From Macrothele yani (Eukaryota; Arthropoda; Arachnida; Araneae; Macrothelidae), in NCBI GenBank assembly GCA_039090855.1, contig CM077002.1:86122194-86186193 (forward strand): DNA of 64,000 nucleotides, read 5' to 3'. The translations under genes were made by a program, and so were the position numbers. Positions 1 to 9,740 of this stretch are shown here, one piece after another (position 1 is the stretch's first letter; each line of letters begins with the position of its first letter). The notes under the pieces are model-generated. The model saw only the letters and a list, made by a program, of their open reading frames with translations, did no database searches and was not told the origin of the DNA.

Positions 1-558
1 TAAATAAGAGAAAATAGAGATTAGAAATGTGATATTGTGAAATGGATCAAAATAAAAAAAATTACTGAAATAGTGTGTGAGCTCTCATACTGAGAGCCCA
101 TATGAAAAAAATCTCTTTTTTGTTTGATTTGAAAGAATGTTTCTAGAATATTCCTGTTGGATTTTAGTTTATTTAACTGGAGAACAGTATTGTAGGTGGG
201 ACAAAAATGTTGGTACATGAAGTTTTTCCTATGATGCACGTAGTATGCAAATGAATGCAATTTCCAGATTTCATTAATTTTTAATATTTTTATCACTGAA
301 ATACCAAAACATTTTTCCACTTCCAAAAGGGCTGGTAAGCTTTATTGCCATTCAAAATGCGTTTAATGATCTGGAGACTCCACCTTTCCTATATTCTGCC
401 TCTAATCTGACTATGTGTCTAACCTCACATAGTCAGATTAGACACACACAACCACTTATCTCAGCAGAAACCTAATAATTTTTCTGAAATTTTCAGTTAA
501 CAAATCTTTGAACTGATATTATGTTTCTGTGAATAAAGCTCATTTCGAAATGCGTCTA
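1..558. other. Unannotated left flank
   Basis: AT-rich sequence with no recognisable gene. The longest open frame (about 100 codons, minus strand, 21-326) has the composition of random AT-rich translation and matches no family I know. The stretch lies upstream of the first Kelch exon and is probably intron or intergenic DNA. The only structure seen is a short perfect inverted repeat at 401-442. Confidence 0.4.
401..442. repeat. Perfect 17-bp inverted repeat (hairpin)
   Basis: TCTAATCTGACTATGTG at 401-417 is followed, after an 8-nt loop, by its exact reverse complement at 426-442. It could be a small foldback remnant. No coding context. Confidence 0.7.
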
Positions 559-1145
559 TCCAGAGGCAGGCCCGGCGGAACCATATAGGTGAACTAGGCG
601 ACCGCCTAGGGCGCCTAAAACATGCAAAACTTAAGTTTCGTAAAAAAATTAAAAATCAGTAGAATTAGAAAAAAATCACTAAATGCCCAATAAAATTGGA
701 CAAAATCAGTAGATTTACTGATAAATCAGTAGACATGGCAACACTGAGAGAGATAATGTCCCCTCTAAAATAGCTCTTTCGTGTTAACTAACGCCGTCCT
801 CTCATATTGCGCAATCTCTCAAAGCGTAGCTCAAACTTTCTCTCCCCAAGGTTGACACATGCAGCATCCTGACCTTTTGTGACCTCCAGCTAGCTCTCAT
901 ACATGCTACGCAATCTTCGTTCTCACAGACAGAATGTAAACATACTACTGGTGCCTTTCACTTCCTCCCATTTCGAAACCGAAACATTAAAACTTAAATT
1001 CTATTTTTATTTCTCCCTTCACATTCCTACATTGTCACAGCGCAAAATAAAACATCGACAAAACAGTGTAGTGTAAGTGCGTTTTCTTACCGTGTTTTCA
1101 CTGTGTAATGTAAGTACGTTTCCTTACAGGTAGATGGTATTAAGA

Positions 1146-3615
1146 CATGGCCGATAAAAAAAGCCTCGGGATTCCATAATCGTAAAAGGAAGGCTGAGGG
1201 GAAAAAATCATTATAAAAACTAAAGGGATCATTTCTGAAGTATTTACGCAATCAAGATAAAGACAGGCGCACTGAAGATTTGAGAGAAGAATCAACGGTT
1301 AACCTGGCAGGGAGTAGTAACATAGAAAACGTGGCCGTTGTCCCAGAAACAGATGAAACTAAGCCAGCTAATACCTCCAATGAAGAAATATGTGAAGATC
1401 CTAATCAACATCGCGAAGAGGAAGTGTTAGTTCGTGATGATCAGTTGTGTCAAATGCTCGTCCAACATGGACCCTACCAAGTTACAGAGTTCAACTTTCC
1501 TCTAGACGACAATTGAAGAAAGTATTCAATAGTTCACTACAAAAGGCGTCTAATCAATGGTGAATACCTTCATCATGAATGGCTTCTGTACTCTCCTTCA
1601 AAGAATGCGGTGTTCTGCTTCTGCTGCATGCTATTTTTGAAAACAGCTGGATGATCAGCGCTATGTAGTAACAGTATAAATGACAGGAAAAGTATCTCTG
1701 CCCTCTTAGCTAGCCATGAAAAAAACAGTGATCATATGACAAGCTTTCAAGAGTGGAAAGAGCTCGAAGTTAGATTAAAGAAAAACAAAACTATCGATGA
1801 AGAACATTTGCGTCTAATTAGGGAAGAAGAAAAATTCTGGCATCAAGTGTTAGAAAGATTGATTACATTGGTAAGAGTGCTTGGAGCACAAAACTTAGCA
1901 TTTCGTGGAACAGACAAAAAGTTATTTACTTGTGGAAATGGAACTTTCTTAAATTTGTAGAATACCTGGCTTTGTTTGATCCTATCATGAATGAACATCT
2001 CCAAAAAGTTTGTGACAAGGAGACTCACATTCATTACCTGGGAAAAGACATTAAAAATTAACTGATCAAACTTTTGAGTAATGCTGTACAGAAAAAAATT
2101 CTATCTGCTGTTCACAATACTAAATACTTTTCTATAGTGCTTGATTGCACACCCGATGTGAGTCATGTTGAGCAGATGACAATCATTGTTCGATTTGTAG
2201 CAACAACAGATGACAAAGGATGTGAAATCAAAGAACACTTCTTGGGATTTGTTCCTGTTTTGGATACTACTGGCGCTGGTTTGACTTCAGCTATTCTTGA
2301 GAAGTTTGAAGACATGTCCCTTCCATTAGGAAACTTATGTGGCCAAGGGTATGACAATGGAAGCAACATGAGGGGGAAAACATTGGTCTTCAACGACGGA
2401 TTTTAGATGTTAATCCACAGACATTTTTTGTACCATGCAGCTCTCATTCTTTAAATCTCGTGGTAAGTGATGCTGCTAAGTGTTGTTTGGCTGCCATGTC
2501 TTTCGTTTGTTTGGTACAAAGCGTGTATCAGTTGTTCTCTGCTTCAACTCAACGTTGGGAAGTACTCATGCGCCACTTGCCTTTTCTAACACTGAAGCCA
2601 CTCAGTGATACCAGATGGGAGAGCAGAATCGATGCTTTGCAGCCACTTCGTTATCAGCTAAGTGAAGTGCATGACGCTCTCATGGACATTGTTGAAGACA
2701 CCAATCTAACATTACCATCTGGTAATGTTTCACGAGTTGAGGCTCAAGGACTTGCCAAAAATATTGGAAATTTTACATTTGTGGTATCTCTTGTTGTATG
2801 GTACAACATTTTGTTTGAAATTAATTTAACCAGTAAGTTACTCCAGTCCAGGGAATTAGATTTAGCTGCTGCTACAAAGCAGCTTCTTGCAACCAAAGTA
2901 TTCCTTGAAAACTGCAGAACTGATGTAGGATTTGAGAAGATGTTAGTAGATGCCAGAGAAATTGCCGAAGAACTTGATATTCCGGCTTCATTTGAATCAG
3001 AGCCAGCACCTAAGCGCTTGAAAAAAAGAAAAGGCAATTTTCGTATGAAGCAGAACATGAGCCAATACAAAATGCAAACAGCAGTTCAAAATAAACTTTT
3101 ATTTTTCAATCCTGGACACTGCAGTAAACTCAATTAATGAATGATTTACCCAGATGGAGGAGATTACATCCATATTTGGATTTCTGTACCATATAAACAC
3201 CTTAGAGGACAAACCAACCAAGTACGTACTAGATGAATGTATAATGCAGGAAAGAGCGTTGACTCATAATGAATCTAAGGATATTGATGCTACCAAGTTG
3301 TGTAGTGAGCTACAAGCTGTTTCAAGACAAGTTCCTAAGAAATCAACACCAAAGGATGTTCTTGACTTTATTTGCAAGTCCAACTTGCAAGAAAGTGTAC
3401 CTAATTTGTTTATCGCTCTAAGGGTTTTACTGATTCTGCCCGTATCAGTAGCCACTGGAGAGAGGAGCTTTTCTAAGCTAAAGTTAATCAAGACATACCT
3501 CAGGTCGTCTATTATGCAAGAAAGACTGGTGGGACTGGCAACTATATCAATCGAACAAGAATTAGCACAAACTATCGACCTTAATGAACTGGTTTCTACA
3601 TTTTTCCAAGCTTAA
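1146..3615 (+). pseudogene. hAT transposase (ZMYM1/TTF-zinc-finger type), broken
   Basis: The open segments lie at 1280-1516, 1736-1960, 2074-2406, 2460-3137 and 3154-3615, and use all three frames, so several stops and frameshifts separate them. Around 1530-1735 the translation shows a zinc-finger-like stretch (WLLYSPSKNAVFCFCCMLF) typical of the TTF-type finger in ZMYM1-like transposases. The 2074-2406 segment (SIVLDCTPDVSHVEQMT, then GQGYDNGSNMRGK) matches the DUF4371/RNase H-like core. The last segment carries the C-terminal dimerisation block (ILPVSVATGERSFSKLKLIK, then YLRSSIMQERL). These proteins cut and rejoin DNA at the element ends in the nucleus. The gene is clearly dead. The start at 1146 is the first ATG in a plausible frame and is uncertain. 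Confidence 0.85.
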
Positions 3616-3731
3616 GGCTAGAAAAAAGAAAATGTAATCTTTAGTCTCTTGTAGTTCTAGTACTCTGTTAATTTTTACATATTTCCATTTTAATGTTGTT
3701 AAATATGTATAGTTATCTATAATTTATTCTC

Positions 3732-3737
3732 AATAAA
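3732..3737 (+). promoter_or_regulatory. Polyadenylation signal of the hAT gene
   Basis: AATAAA lies about 115 bp after the last open segment of the hAT transposase and inside the element, the expected place for its 3' processing signal. Confidence 0.45.
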
Positions 3738-4222
3738 TAAATATTAATTATTGACTTAATTGTGTCTTTTTATTTTCACTTTTGAAAGTATGTGGCTGAC
3801 TTGCATTTCAAATTCGTAAAAAAAAGTGTGTACATTAAAAGTCAAAAGGTTCATTAGTATGACTTTTAACTATTAGTATAAAGTGCTAACCATTGGGGTG
3901 GGAGGGCGCTTAAAGATATTTCGTCTAGGGTGCCAAGTTACCTTGCACTGGCCCTGTCCAGAGAAGTGGTACTACTAGTTCATTAAATTAAACACTAAAT
4001 TATTATTCTTTATGGGCAGGGAAAATTTTTGAATCTTAATTGCAAAGTTTCGGAAAAAACTTTTCTCCTTCTTTAGGATGTTACTTGTTGTTACTCTTTT
4101 TTTCTCACAATCACTATTGCAGTTAAAGTTAACTTTGTCAGTTATGGTTGTTTTTATTATATGCTTTTTGTTTTGATTCCTGATCCAGAATGTAGAATGA
4201 TAACATGTTTTCTTTTTCATAG

Positions 4223-4302
4223 CTCAAAGTGTTTGGGAAGAGATACGCTGTCGTGGAAATAAGCCTCCTTGTTTACAGGAACACACGATAGTTTCTTGGA
4301 AG
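4223..4302 (+). CDS. Exon of a Kelch-repeat host gene (partial)
   Basis: A pyrimidine-rich acceptor (TTTCTTTTTCATAG) precedes 4223 and a GTTAGT donor follows 4302. Of the three frames only one is open across the 80 bases. It reads QSVWEEIRCRGNKPPC and ends HTIVSWK at a codon boundary (phase 0). The pattern W-x4-G-x2-P-x5-H is that of the strand before a Kelch blade glycine pair. The exon at 36937-37012 begins in phase 0 and continues directly with NTLYVFGGE, which completes the blade. Kelch repeats form beta-propellers used for protein binding. I cannot assign the family member, and no other exon of the gene was identified. It could be a processed remnant, but intact splice sites argue for a live exon. 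Confidence 0.7.
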
Positions 4303-4375
4303 GTTAGTGGCTTTTATTGAACATAGAAATTAAATGAAAAACACACAGAGTTACTCTTATGTATATTAATAAAGT

Positions 4376-5512
4376 TTATTAGGCAGAAGCTTTCGACCAT
4401 TCTACGGCCTTGATCGCCCATGATCAGCTGAATACAAGGACTAGTTGCTAGAATTATAATGTGAATTGGAAGTTCGGGAACTGGTGCCAAATTTTGGTAA
4501 AGAGATTTAGTGAGGGATCTTTGAATCGCAGTTCTTGGTTAACAAAATTTCAATGTTTTCTTGGAAATGTAAAGATGCTTTGTCAATAAAAGAGGAAACT
4601 TTTTTTTTGTTTCTTTCCAAAGCGAAACTGGAGATCTTTTCAAATGTTAGTGCTGGTAATTCTGTTTTTGGGAGACCATTTGACACATCTTGTTTGTGTT
4701 CAAAAAGTCTTGTGTTGAAGCTTTAGTACACACTTCCAATATATTCTGATAGTCCAGAGGATGTTGAAATAGGAATGGCATAAACTCCAGGAGTGTCCAA
4801 AGGTGAGACAGGATATCTGTTTTTAAGTAGGCACTTTATTGCAGAATGAATAGGTTTCACAGTGAGAGTGTAGCCCATAATTTTGAAGAGTTTACAAATC
4901 TTATAAGAAAAGGATCTGTTGAAAAGGAGTGGAATCAATAAATGAGTGTTTTTCTTTTAGTATTGGTGTGAGAGTTAACATATTTTTCATTTGGGAATTG
5001 TGGAGAAATGTTTTTATTGCAGAAGTTAGGAACTGATGAGCAATTTTCTTAATTGTAGCAACTTCTTCCTTGAAGGATGATTCATTATTGCAGACAGTCC
5101 TGGCACCATTAATATAAGTTTCTAAGGCCTAAAATTTGTGAGTGGTGGAGGAGTGAAACGGGAACAGAATTTTGTTTGTTATTGCAGTGGGTTTTCTGTA
5201 CAGTAAACAGATTTGTTGAGATGGTTCTCCTGTCTTGTCAGATGGGCGTCCAGAAAGTCAAAGCCTTGTTGTGATTCTTCATTGATGGGAACTTCAAGAA
5301 ACATTTTTCTATTAGGCATTCAAGGTTGGTTCTATTGTAGAGTCAAATGACTAAAATATCGTCCAACATATCAAAGCCAAATGGAAGGTTTTAGATTGTG
5401 CTCCATTACTATGTTTTTTTCAATATGTTGCATGAAAACTTCTGCCCAAAGTGGTGAGAGAGGTGAGCCCATTGGGAGTCCTTCTTGTTGATAGTAACAT
5501 TTGAGGGGCCTT
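4376..5512 (-). mobile_element. Penelope-like element copy a, degraded
   Basis: Read on the minus strand, the high-coordinate end encodes LPMGSPLSPLWAEVFMQHIE, which is the reverse transcriptase motif with the conserved G-S-P-L-S-P of PLEs. Towards 4723-4938 an open frame carries GVYAIPISTSSGLSEYIGSV, the GVY...YIG signature of the GIY-YIG endonuclease found at the C-terminus of many PLEs. Stops and shifts break the rest. The 3' side (4380-4440) contains a CTGATCA...GAAAG stretch that resembles a degenerate PLE hammerhead core. The family differs from copies b, c and d. Copies of PLE reverse transcriptase plus GIY-YIG nuclease move by target-primed reverse transcription. Confidence 0.78.
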
Positions 5513-5547
5513 TATTAATTAATTAATTAATTAATTAATTAATTAAT
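5512..5547. repeat. (TTAA)n simple repeat
   Basis: About nine tandem TTAA units separate PLE copy a from copy b. It may be a microsatellite expanded at an insertion junction. Confidence 0.85.
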
Positions 5548-5631
5548 GTATTTATTTATTTATATATCTATTTCTCACATTATGCAGATATTGTGACATG
5601 AATTATTATTAAAATTATAGGTATCCCACAT

Positions 5632-6989
5632 GTAGTAAATAGTAACACTATACTAGTGATCCGATTTATTCGCGTAGGAAATAAACACATAAGCGTTTCC
5701 AAGCTTTCGCACATCAACCAGATGGCTTTTTCAAGGAAGTTAGACAGAAACTGCAAACTTAACAATTTGAACGAGGGAACTTGACTTGACAATAAGTAGA
5801 TGCAGTGTTATATTCATTTAAAGATACGAGGCATCACGTTGGTTGCATGTGCAGTATCTTGGTAGGGAAAAAACGTTACTTGAAGAATTGGTTCCAAATT
5901 CGTGGCAACTCCAGTGAAGAGATACAATCATTGGAAGTATTGCTGTTGATAATGATCTCCAAGGTTTCCCGAATGGCTGTACCTTTAGGGGTAGAGTAGG
6001 CAGCTAATTTCTTTATATTGTCCCACATAGGAGTAGCGGACTTGAATTTCACTTCTCTTTATAGTGCCATGGCTACTTTACCGTATTTTGTGTCCCTTTT
6101 ATGTTCATTGACTCTGATTCCAAATGAATGCTTGGTCATTCCAATGTAGTATCATTTAGAGCCATCTGGATACTGTAGGGGGATCGCATAAACACCTGCT
6201 TCGCAGGAAAGAGGTGGTTTTTCACTATTCCTCTTTAGCATAGTATATAAAGATGCAGGAGACCTTATGCCAACACTGTAGTACATCTTCTTGAGGGTGT
6301 TTTTGAGTGTGTAAGACACACTTGGTATGTAGTGAATTGAGCCTAAATAATGTAGCTGCATCACAGGAAGATTAGAATGTTTGACCCTGGCTTTTTAGGT
6401 AAAGCTACGTATCTGATTCAATGAATATTCTGCATCAGTGGCCAACTTGATGACGTTTTCGATTTCGTGTTGTCTAGAATGGGCATTGGAGGAAACGGTG
6501 AAGGCTCTTCGAATCGAGAATGGAAGATAGCTGTTTTTTATTCTGCGGGACAGAAAGAGCTGTGGAGCATCAGGTTGGGAACGTTGGGCTTATAGTAGAC
6601 TTGTGTACCGAGGCAATTGTCTGGCAATTTCCTCAATTAAAGATCCAGATAAGGTAAAGCGTTGTGTTCAAGCTCCATCATAAAATTGACCGTAGGATGC
6701 ATATCATTGATTTTATGAAGGAAAATTGTAAGAGTCTCTTTTCCGTGAGGCCATAAAAAATACGTTGTCTGCATAATGCAGCCAAGTGGTAGGCCATGGG
6801 GTAATGCTGGAGAATATATTCTACTCAACTGGGCGAAGTATTGCTTCTGCAAGGACAGGCAAAAGTGAGGATCCCATTGGAGCGCCATTATTCTGTTTTT
6901 ATACTTGCTCTTGGAAACTGAAGAATCTAGTATTAGTGACCAAGTCTATTAATTTGAAGATGCTGAGGCATGACTCTTGCGTATAAAAT
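5632..6989 (-). mobile_element. Penelope-like element copy b, 5'-truncated
   Basis: On the minus strand, 6888-6637 encodes the C-terminal part of a PLE reverse transcriptase (FLWPHGKETLTIFLHKIND, ending LEHNALPYLDL). 6364-6152 encodes the start of a GIY-YIG nuclease domain (EAGVYAIPLQYPDGSK). A non-coding 3' end runs down to about 5632. Several stops interrupt it. From about 5632 to 6100 it is the inverted counterpart of 6990-7495 (copy c), so the two copies lie head-to-head with their 3' ends facing outward. Copy b lacks the roughly 30-nt tail that ends copies c and d. The same family is present at 18240-19700. Confidence 0.8.
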
Positions 6990-7529
6990 GTTTATTGGAA
7001 TCAGAGTCAACGAACATAAAAGGGATACAAAATGTAAAGTAGCCACGGCACTATCCAGAGAAGTCAAATTCAAGTCCGCTACTCCTATGGGGGATGATAT
7101 AAAGAAATTAGCTAGCTACTCTATCCCTAAATGTACAGCCATTCGGGAAACCTTGGAGATCATTACCAACAGCAATACTTGCAATGATTGCGTCTCACTC
7201 GAGTTGCCATGAATTTGGAACCAATTCTTCAAGTAACACCTTTTCCCTACCAGGATACCGCACGTGCAACCAATGTAATGCCTCGTATCTTTAAATGAAT
7301 ATAATGTCGCATCTATTTATTGTCAGGTCAAGTTCCTGCGTTCAAATTGTTAATGCATTCTATTTTTCAGTTAGCGGTTTCTGTCTAACTTCCTTGAAAG
7401 AGCCATTTGGTTGATGTGCGAAAGCTTGGAAACGCTTATGTGTTTTTTTCCTACGCTAATAAATCGGATCACTAGTATAGTGTTACTATTTACTACTTAA
7501 TTGATGTGTACTGTTCCTCATTATCAATT
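6990..7529 (+). mobile_element. Penelope-like element copy c, 3' fragment with tail
   Basis: The open frame 6970-7212 continues the GIY-YIG region (FIGIRVNEHKRDTKCKVATA), followed by the family's 3' non-coding sequence. It is inverted relative to copy b and abuts it at about 6989/6990. Its end carries a tail (about 7496-7529, ending TGTTCCTCATTATCAA) that is shared with the copy at 18240-19700 but missing from copy b. Copies with such a one-sided extension are a known feature of Penelope elements. It is followed within about 10 bases by the 5' coding part of another PLE, which fits the head-to-tail partial-copy (pseudo-LTR) arrangement. Confidence 0.75.
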
Positions 7530-7539
7530 TATTTTTGCC

Positions 7540-8682
7540 ATTCTCTGAGCAATGTGAAACACCTTCAAACTTTTTAGACGTCTTCGACTTAAACTGGAGA
7601 AGGAATGCTCCCACCTCGACTTTTCAATCGCCTGCAAAACATCGGGCCTAATCCCAAAATTCCTCAACTTTAAATCAACAGTTAAAGGATCCTGGCTTGA
7701 CAATAAAAAGGACAAATGTCTTTGTCAGACCATATCACATATAGTGAACCTGAAAAGAAAGGACGTCATATCATTGGAGACCAAGTGCTACACCCTCTAT
7801 ATGAAATTGCATGGATTGCGCGACCCAATCACCTTCAACATCTTGACCCTCCATGTACATATGTTAGTTGAAAAAATCCAATCTTCCTTATCGTCCACAC
7901 ACAAGAAAAACTGGATTACTTAAGATCTTCCCAGACTCCAAAAGCTAAAGATTTCGCCATTCCTTTCGTCAATATTTCCAACCGGATGCTTTCCCAAGAT
8001 GAAACAAAAGTTTTGGAGCTTGGACCAAAATCCTGCTTCGAACCAGATCGAACCCAAAAGCGTCGTTTCCGAATTCGAAAGTGTAATATTGCGAGTTTCA
8101 AAGGACTCAAAAGATGAACTACGCCGGCTCTGTTCTTCTAAATTATGATTTTTGTATGCTTCTACTGAAATGTCTAATAAATTTATAATTCCGAGGCCAG
8201 TTTCGATCCTTAGAAATGTCCCGTTCATAATGTTGACTCTAATGGACAAATCTGGCCAGATATCAATTGTGGATGCAGCAGACTACGATACGAAACATGA
8301 AGATTTTAGTACTGGCTCTGGTTCTATAGCCCTTCAAAGGAACCCTCTAAATTCTTGGATTGCGCAGGTACAAAGATTAGCCCGGTTATCCGCTATTCCA
8401 GACGATCCCAGAAAAGCCGCCAGATGACCACCAGGACCTCAGATCCCAAAGCTCTTTCGAAGACTTAAGCACCATAAGCCCATAAACCCACTGAGACCCA
8501 TTGTATCCAGGAAATCTGCACCAACGTACCATTTACAGAAAGCACTATCCAAATTCCTGCATAGTTTTCTTCCTGAATCGGACTTTGTAATAAATTCCAC
8601 TCTGGATTTTGTAACGAAAGCCAAGAAACTCACTGTCCTACCAGGCGACATTATCGGCAGCTTTGACGTGGTTCAGTGGTGT
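7540..8682 (+). mobile_element. Penelope-like element, N-terminal half of the ORF
   Basis: The plus-strand translation, after allowing for frame breaks, gives in order: a PLE N-terminal segment (KECSHLDFSIACKTSGLIPK), the LSQDETKVLELGPKSCFEPD block, MDKSGQISIVDAADYDTK, and the reverse transcriptase opening motifs LRPIVSRKSAPTYHLQKAL and VLPGDIIGSFDVVQW. These match RT motifs up to the first catalytic aspartate (DIIGSFD). Downstream of 8682 the similarity stops, so the catalytic F/YADD part and the nuclease are missing. It probably is the 5' part of the same family as copies b-d, because copy c directly precedes it in tandem, but there is no overlap to prove that. Confidence 0.72.
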
Positions 8683-9593
8683 TTGTGTTCAGGGTCTAAC
8701 ACGGATTTTGGGTTTTGGCGCTAAGTCGAATCCAGAATTCCGGGTTTCTGGCTTTGTAAATTGTGTCGACATCGGTAAACGATGTGGTATATTGTTTTAA
8801 ACAATTCGTTATCCCCACCCTTTTATAGCTTTGTAAATTGTGCCAACACCAGTGTAATAAATTGTTTAACACTATCCGTGATGATTCAGAGACTCCAAAC
8901 GCTATGGATTCTCCGTTGTCGCTGCGGAAATCATTGGGCCGCTACGGAGTACAGAACATCAAATACTCTACGAAAATCAAAAATAACATCTGTGTAAAGT
9001 TTATGTTCATGTTTTCAAAATTATAACGTTAATTAAACAACTTTAGGGGTGCATCTTGGATATTTTTAATAGGGTGACATTTCTTCAAAGTTTTTTTTTT
9101 TTTTCGATGTCTTAAGTGCCTAATCACGTGATAGGTCGCACGGCCCTTGGAAAAAATCATGAAATTTTATTTCTCTTTTTTCCTTACTTTGGAAAATACT
9201 TTGGTTTCCCACATTTTTGCGAAAGGTTCCATAACAGCACTGAAACTATTTCATGCAATAAAAATGCTTAAGAAAAAGGTCGAAAAATTATGCTAGAATG
9301 TCTCTAGCGAATGGAATAACTGTGAAAAATATGCAAATCTCACGAATGTTCGGAATTGACAGAAAATGTTCCCGCCATTTTCCTTCAAATTTAAATTTTC
9401 TGACCAATTTCTGCGTTTTCTTTTCTCCCTGATTATATTACTATTTTTTTCATATTTTTCTGATCAATTCTTCGATTGTAATATCTTTTGTAAAAGTAAA
9501 CAAGAAAGATGACACCGAATTTTTGGGTGTAATAAGCACGTCTTTTGAATCCGTTCTGACACAAATTAAATTTATCAAAGCTATTCAAAGTCA
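8683..9593. other. Unassigned intronic sequence
   Basis: No gene or known repeat recognised. A short phrase (GCTTTGTAAATTGTG) occurs twice, near 8752 and 8830, suggesting an imperfect local duplication. Two ~65-codon open frames overlap around 8782-9026 without any recognisable motif. Confidence 0.3.
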
Positions 9594-9740
9594 ATGGAAC
9601 CGGTATGGAAAACAATAGTATCTGATGGAAGAAAGAAATTTTTCAATCGGGTTTTTAATCCCTCAGATATTGCTGTAAACGAAATCGTGACCTTACGCCC
9701 TCTGGTTGCAGACTTACGCGTTAAGAAAAATATGAATTTA
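9594..9740 (+). repeat. Isolated left part of the ~150-bp repeat array
   Basis: This segment contains AAATTTTTCAATCGG, a following TTTAATCC...AGATATTG stretch, and TTACGCCCTCTGG. Those are the same ordered landmarks as in each unit of the array at 15843-17450. It lies directly against the left end of the foldback element, while the array resumes directly at its right end. The simplest reading is that the foldback inserted into a pre-existing array. Confidence 0.6.

Larger units (their letters stand above)
567..3956 (+). mobile_element. hAT-superfamily DNA transposon, decayed
   Basis: The ends are imperfect terminal inverted repeats. The left end reads CAGGCCCGGCGG and the reverse complement of the right end reads CAGGGCCAGTGC. 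They are flanked by an 8-bp duplication, TCCAGAGG at 559-566 and TCCAGAGA at 3957-3964 (7 of 8 identical). A CAGG-type terminus with an 8-bp duplication is diagnostic of hAT elements. The interior holds a broken transposase gene in the same orientation and an AATAAA signal. At 3390 bp it is close to a complete element. It sits just upstream of the 4223-4302 exon of the Kelch-like host gene. One mismatch between the duplications and several frame breaks suggest an old, inactive insertion. Confidence 0.88.

Noticed and set aside
4380..4440. Hammerhead ribozyme at the 3' end of PLE copy a
   Set aside because: The core reads CTGATCA instead of CUGANGA and no good stem II or cleavage triplet forms. 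At most it is a dead relative.
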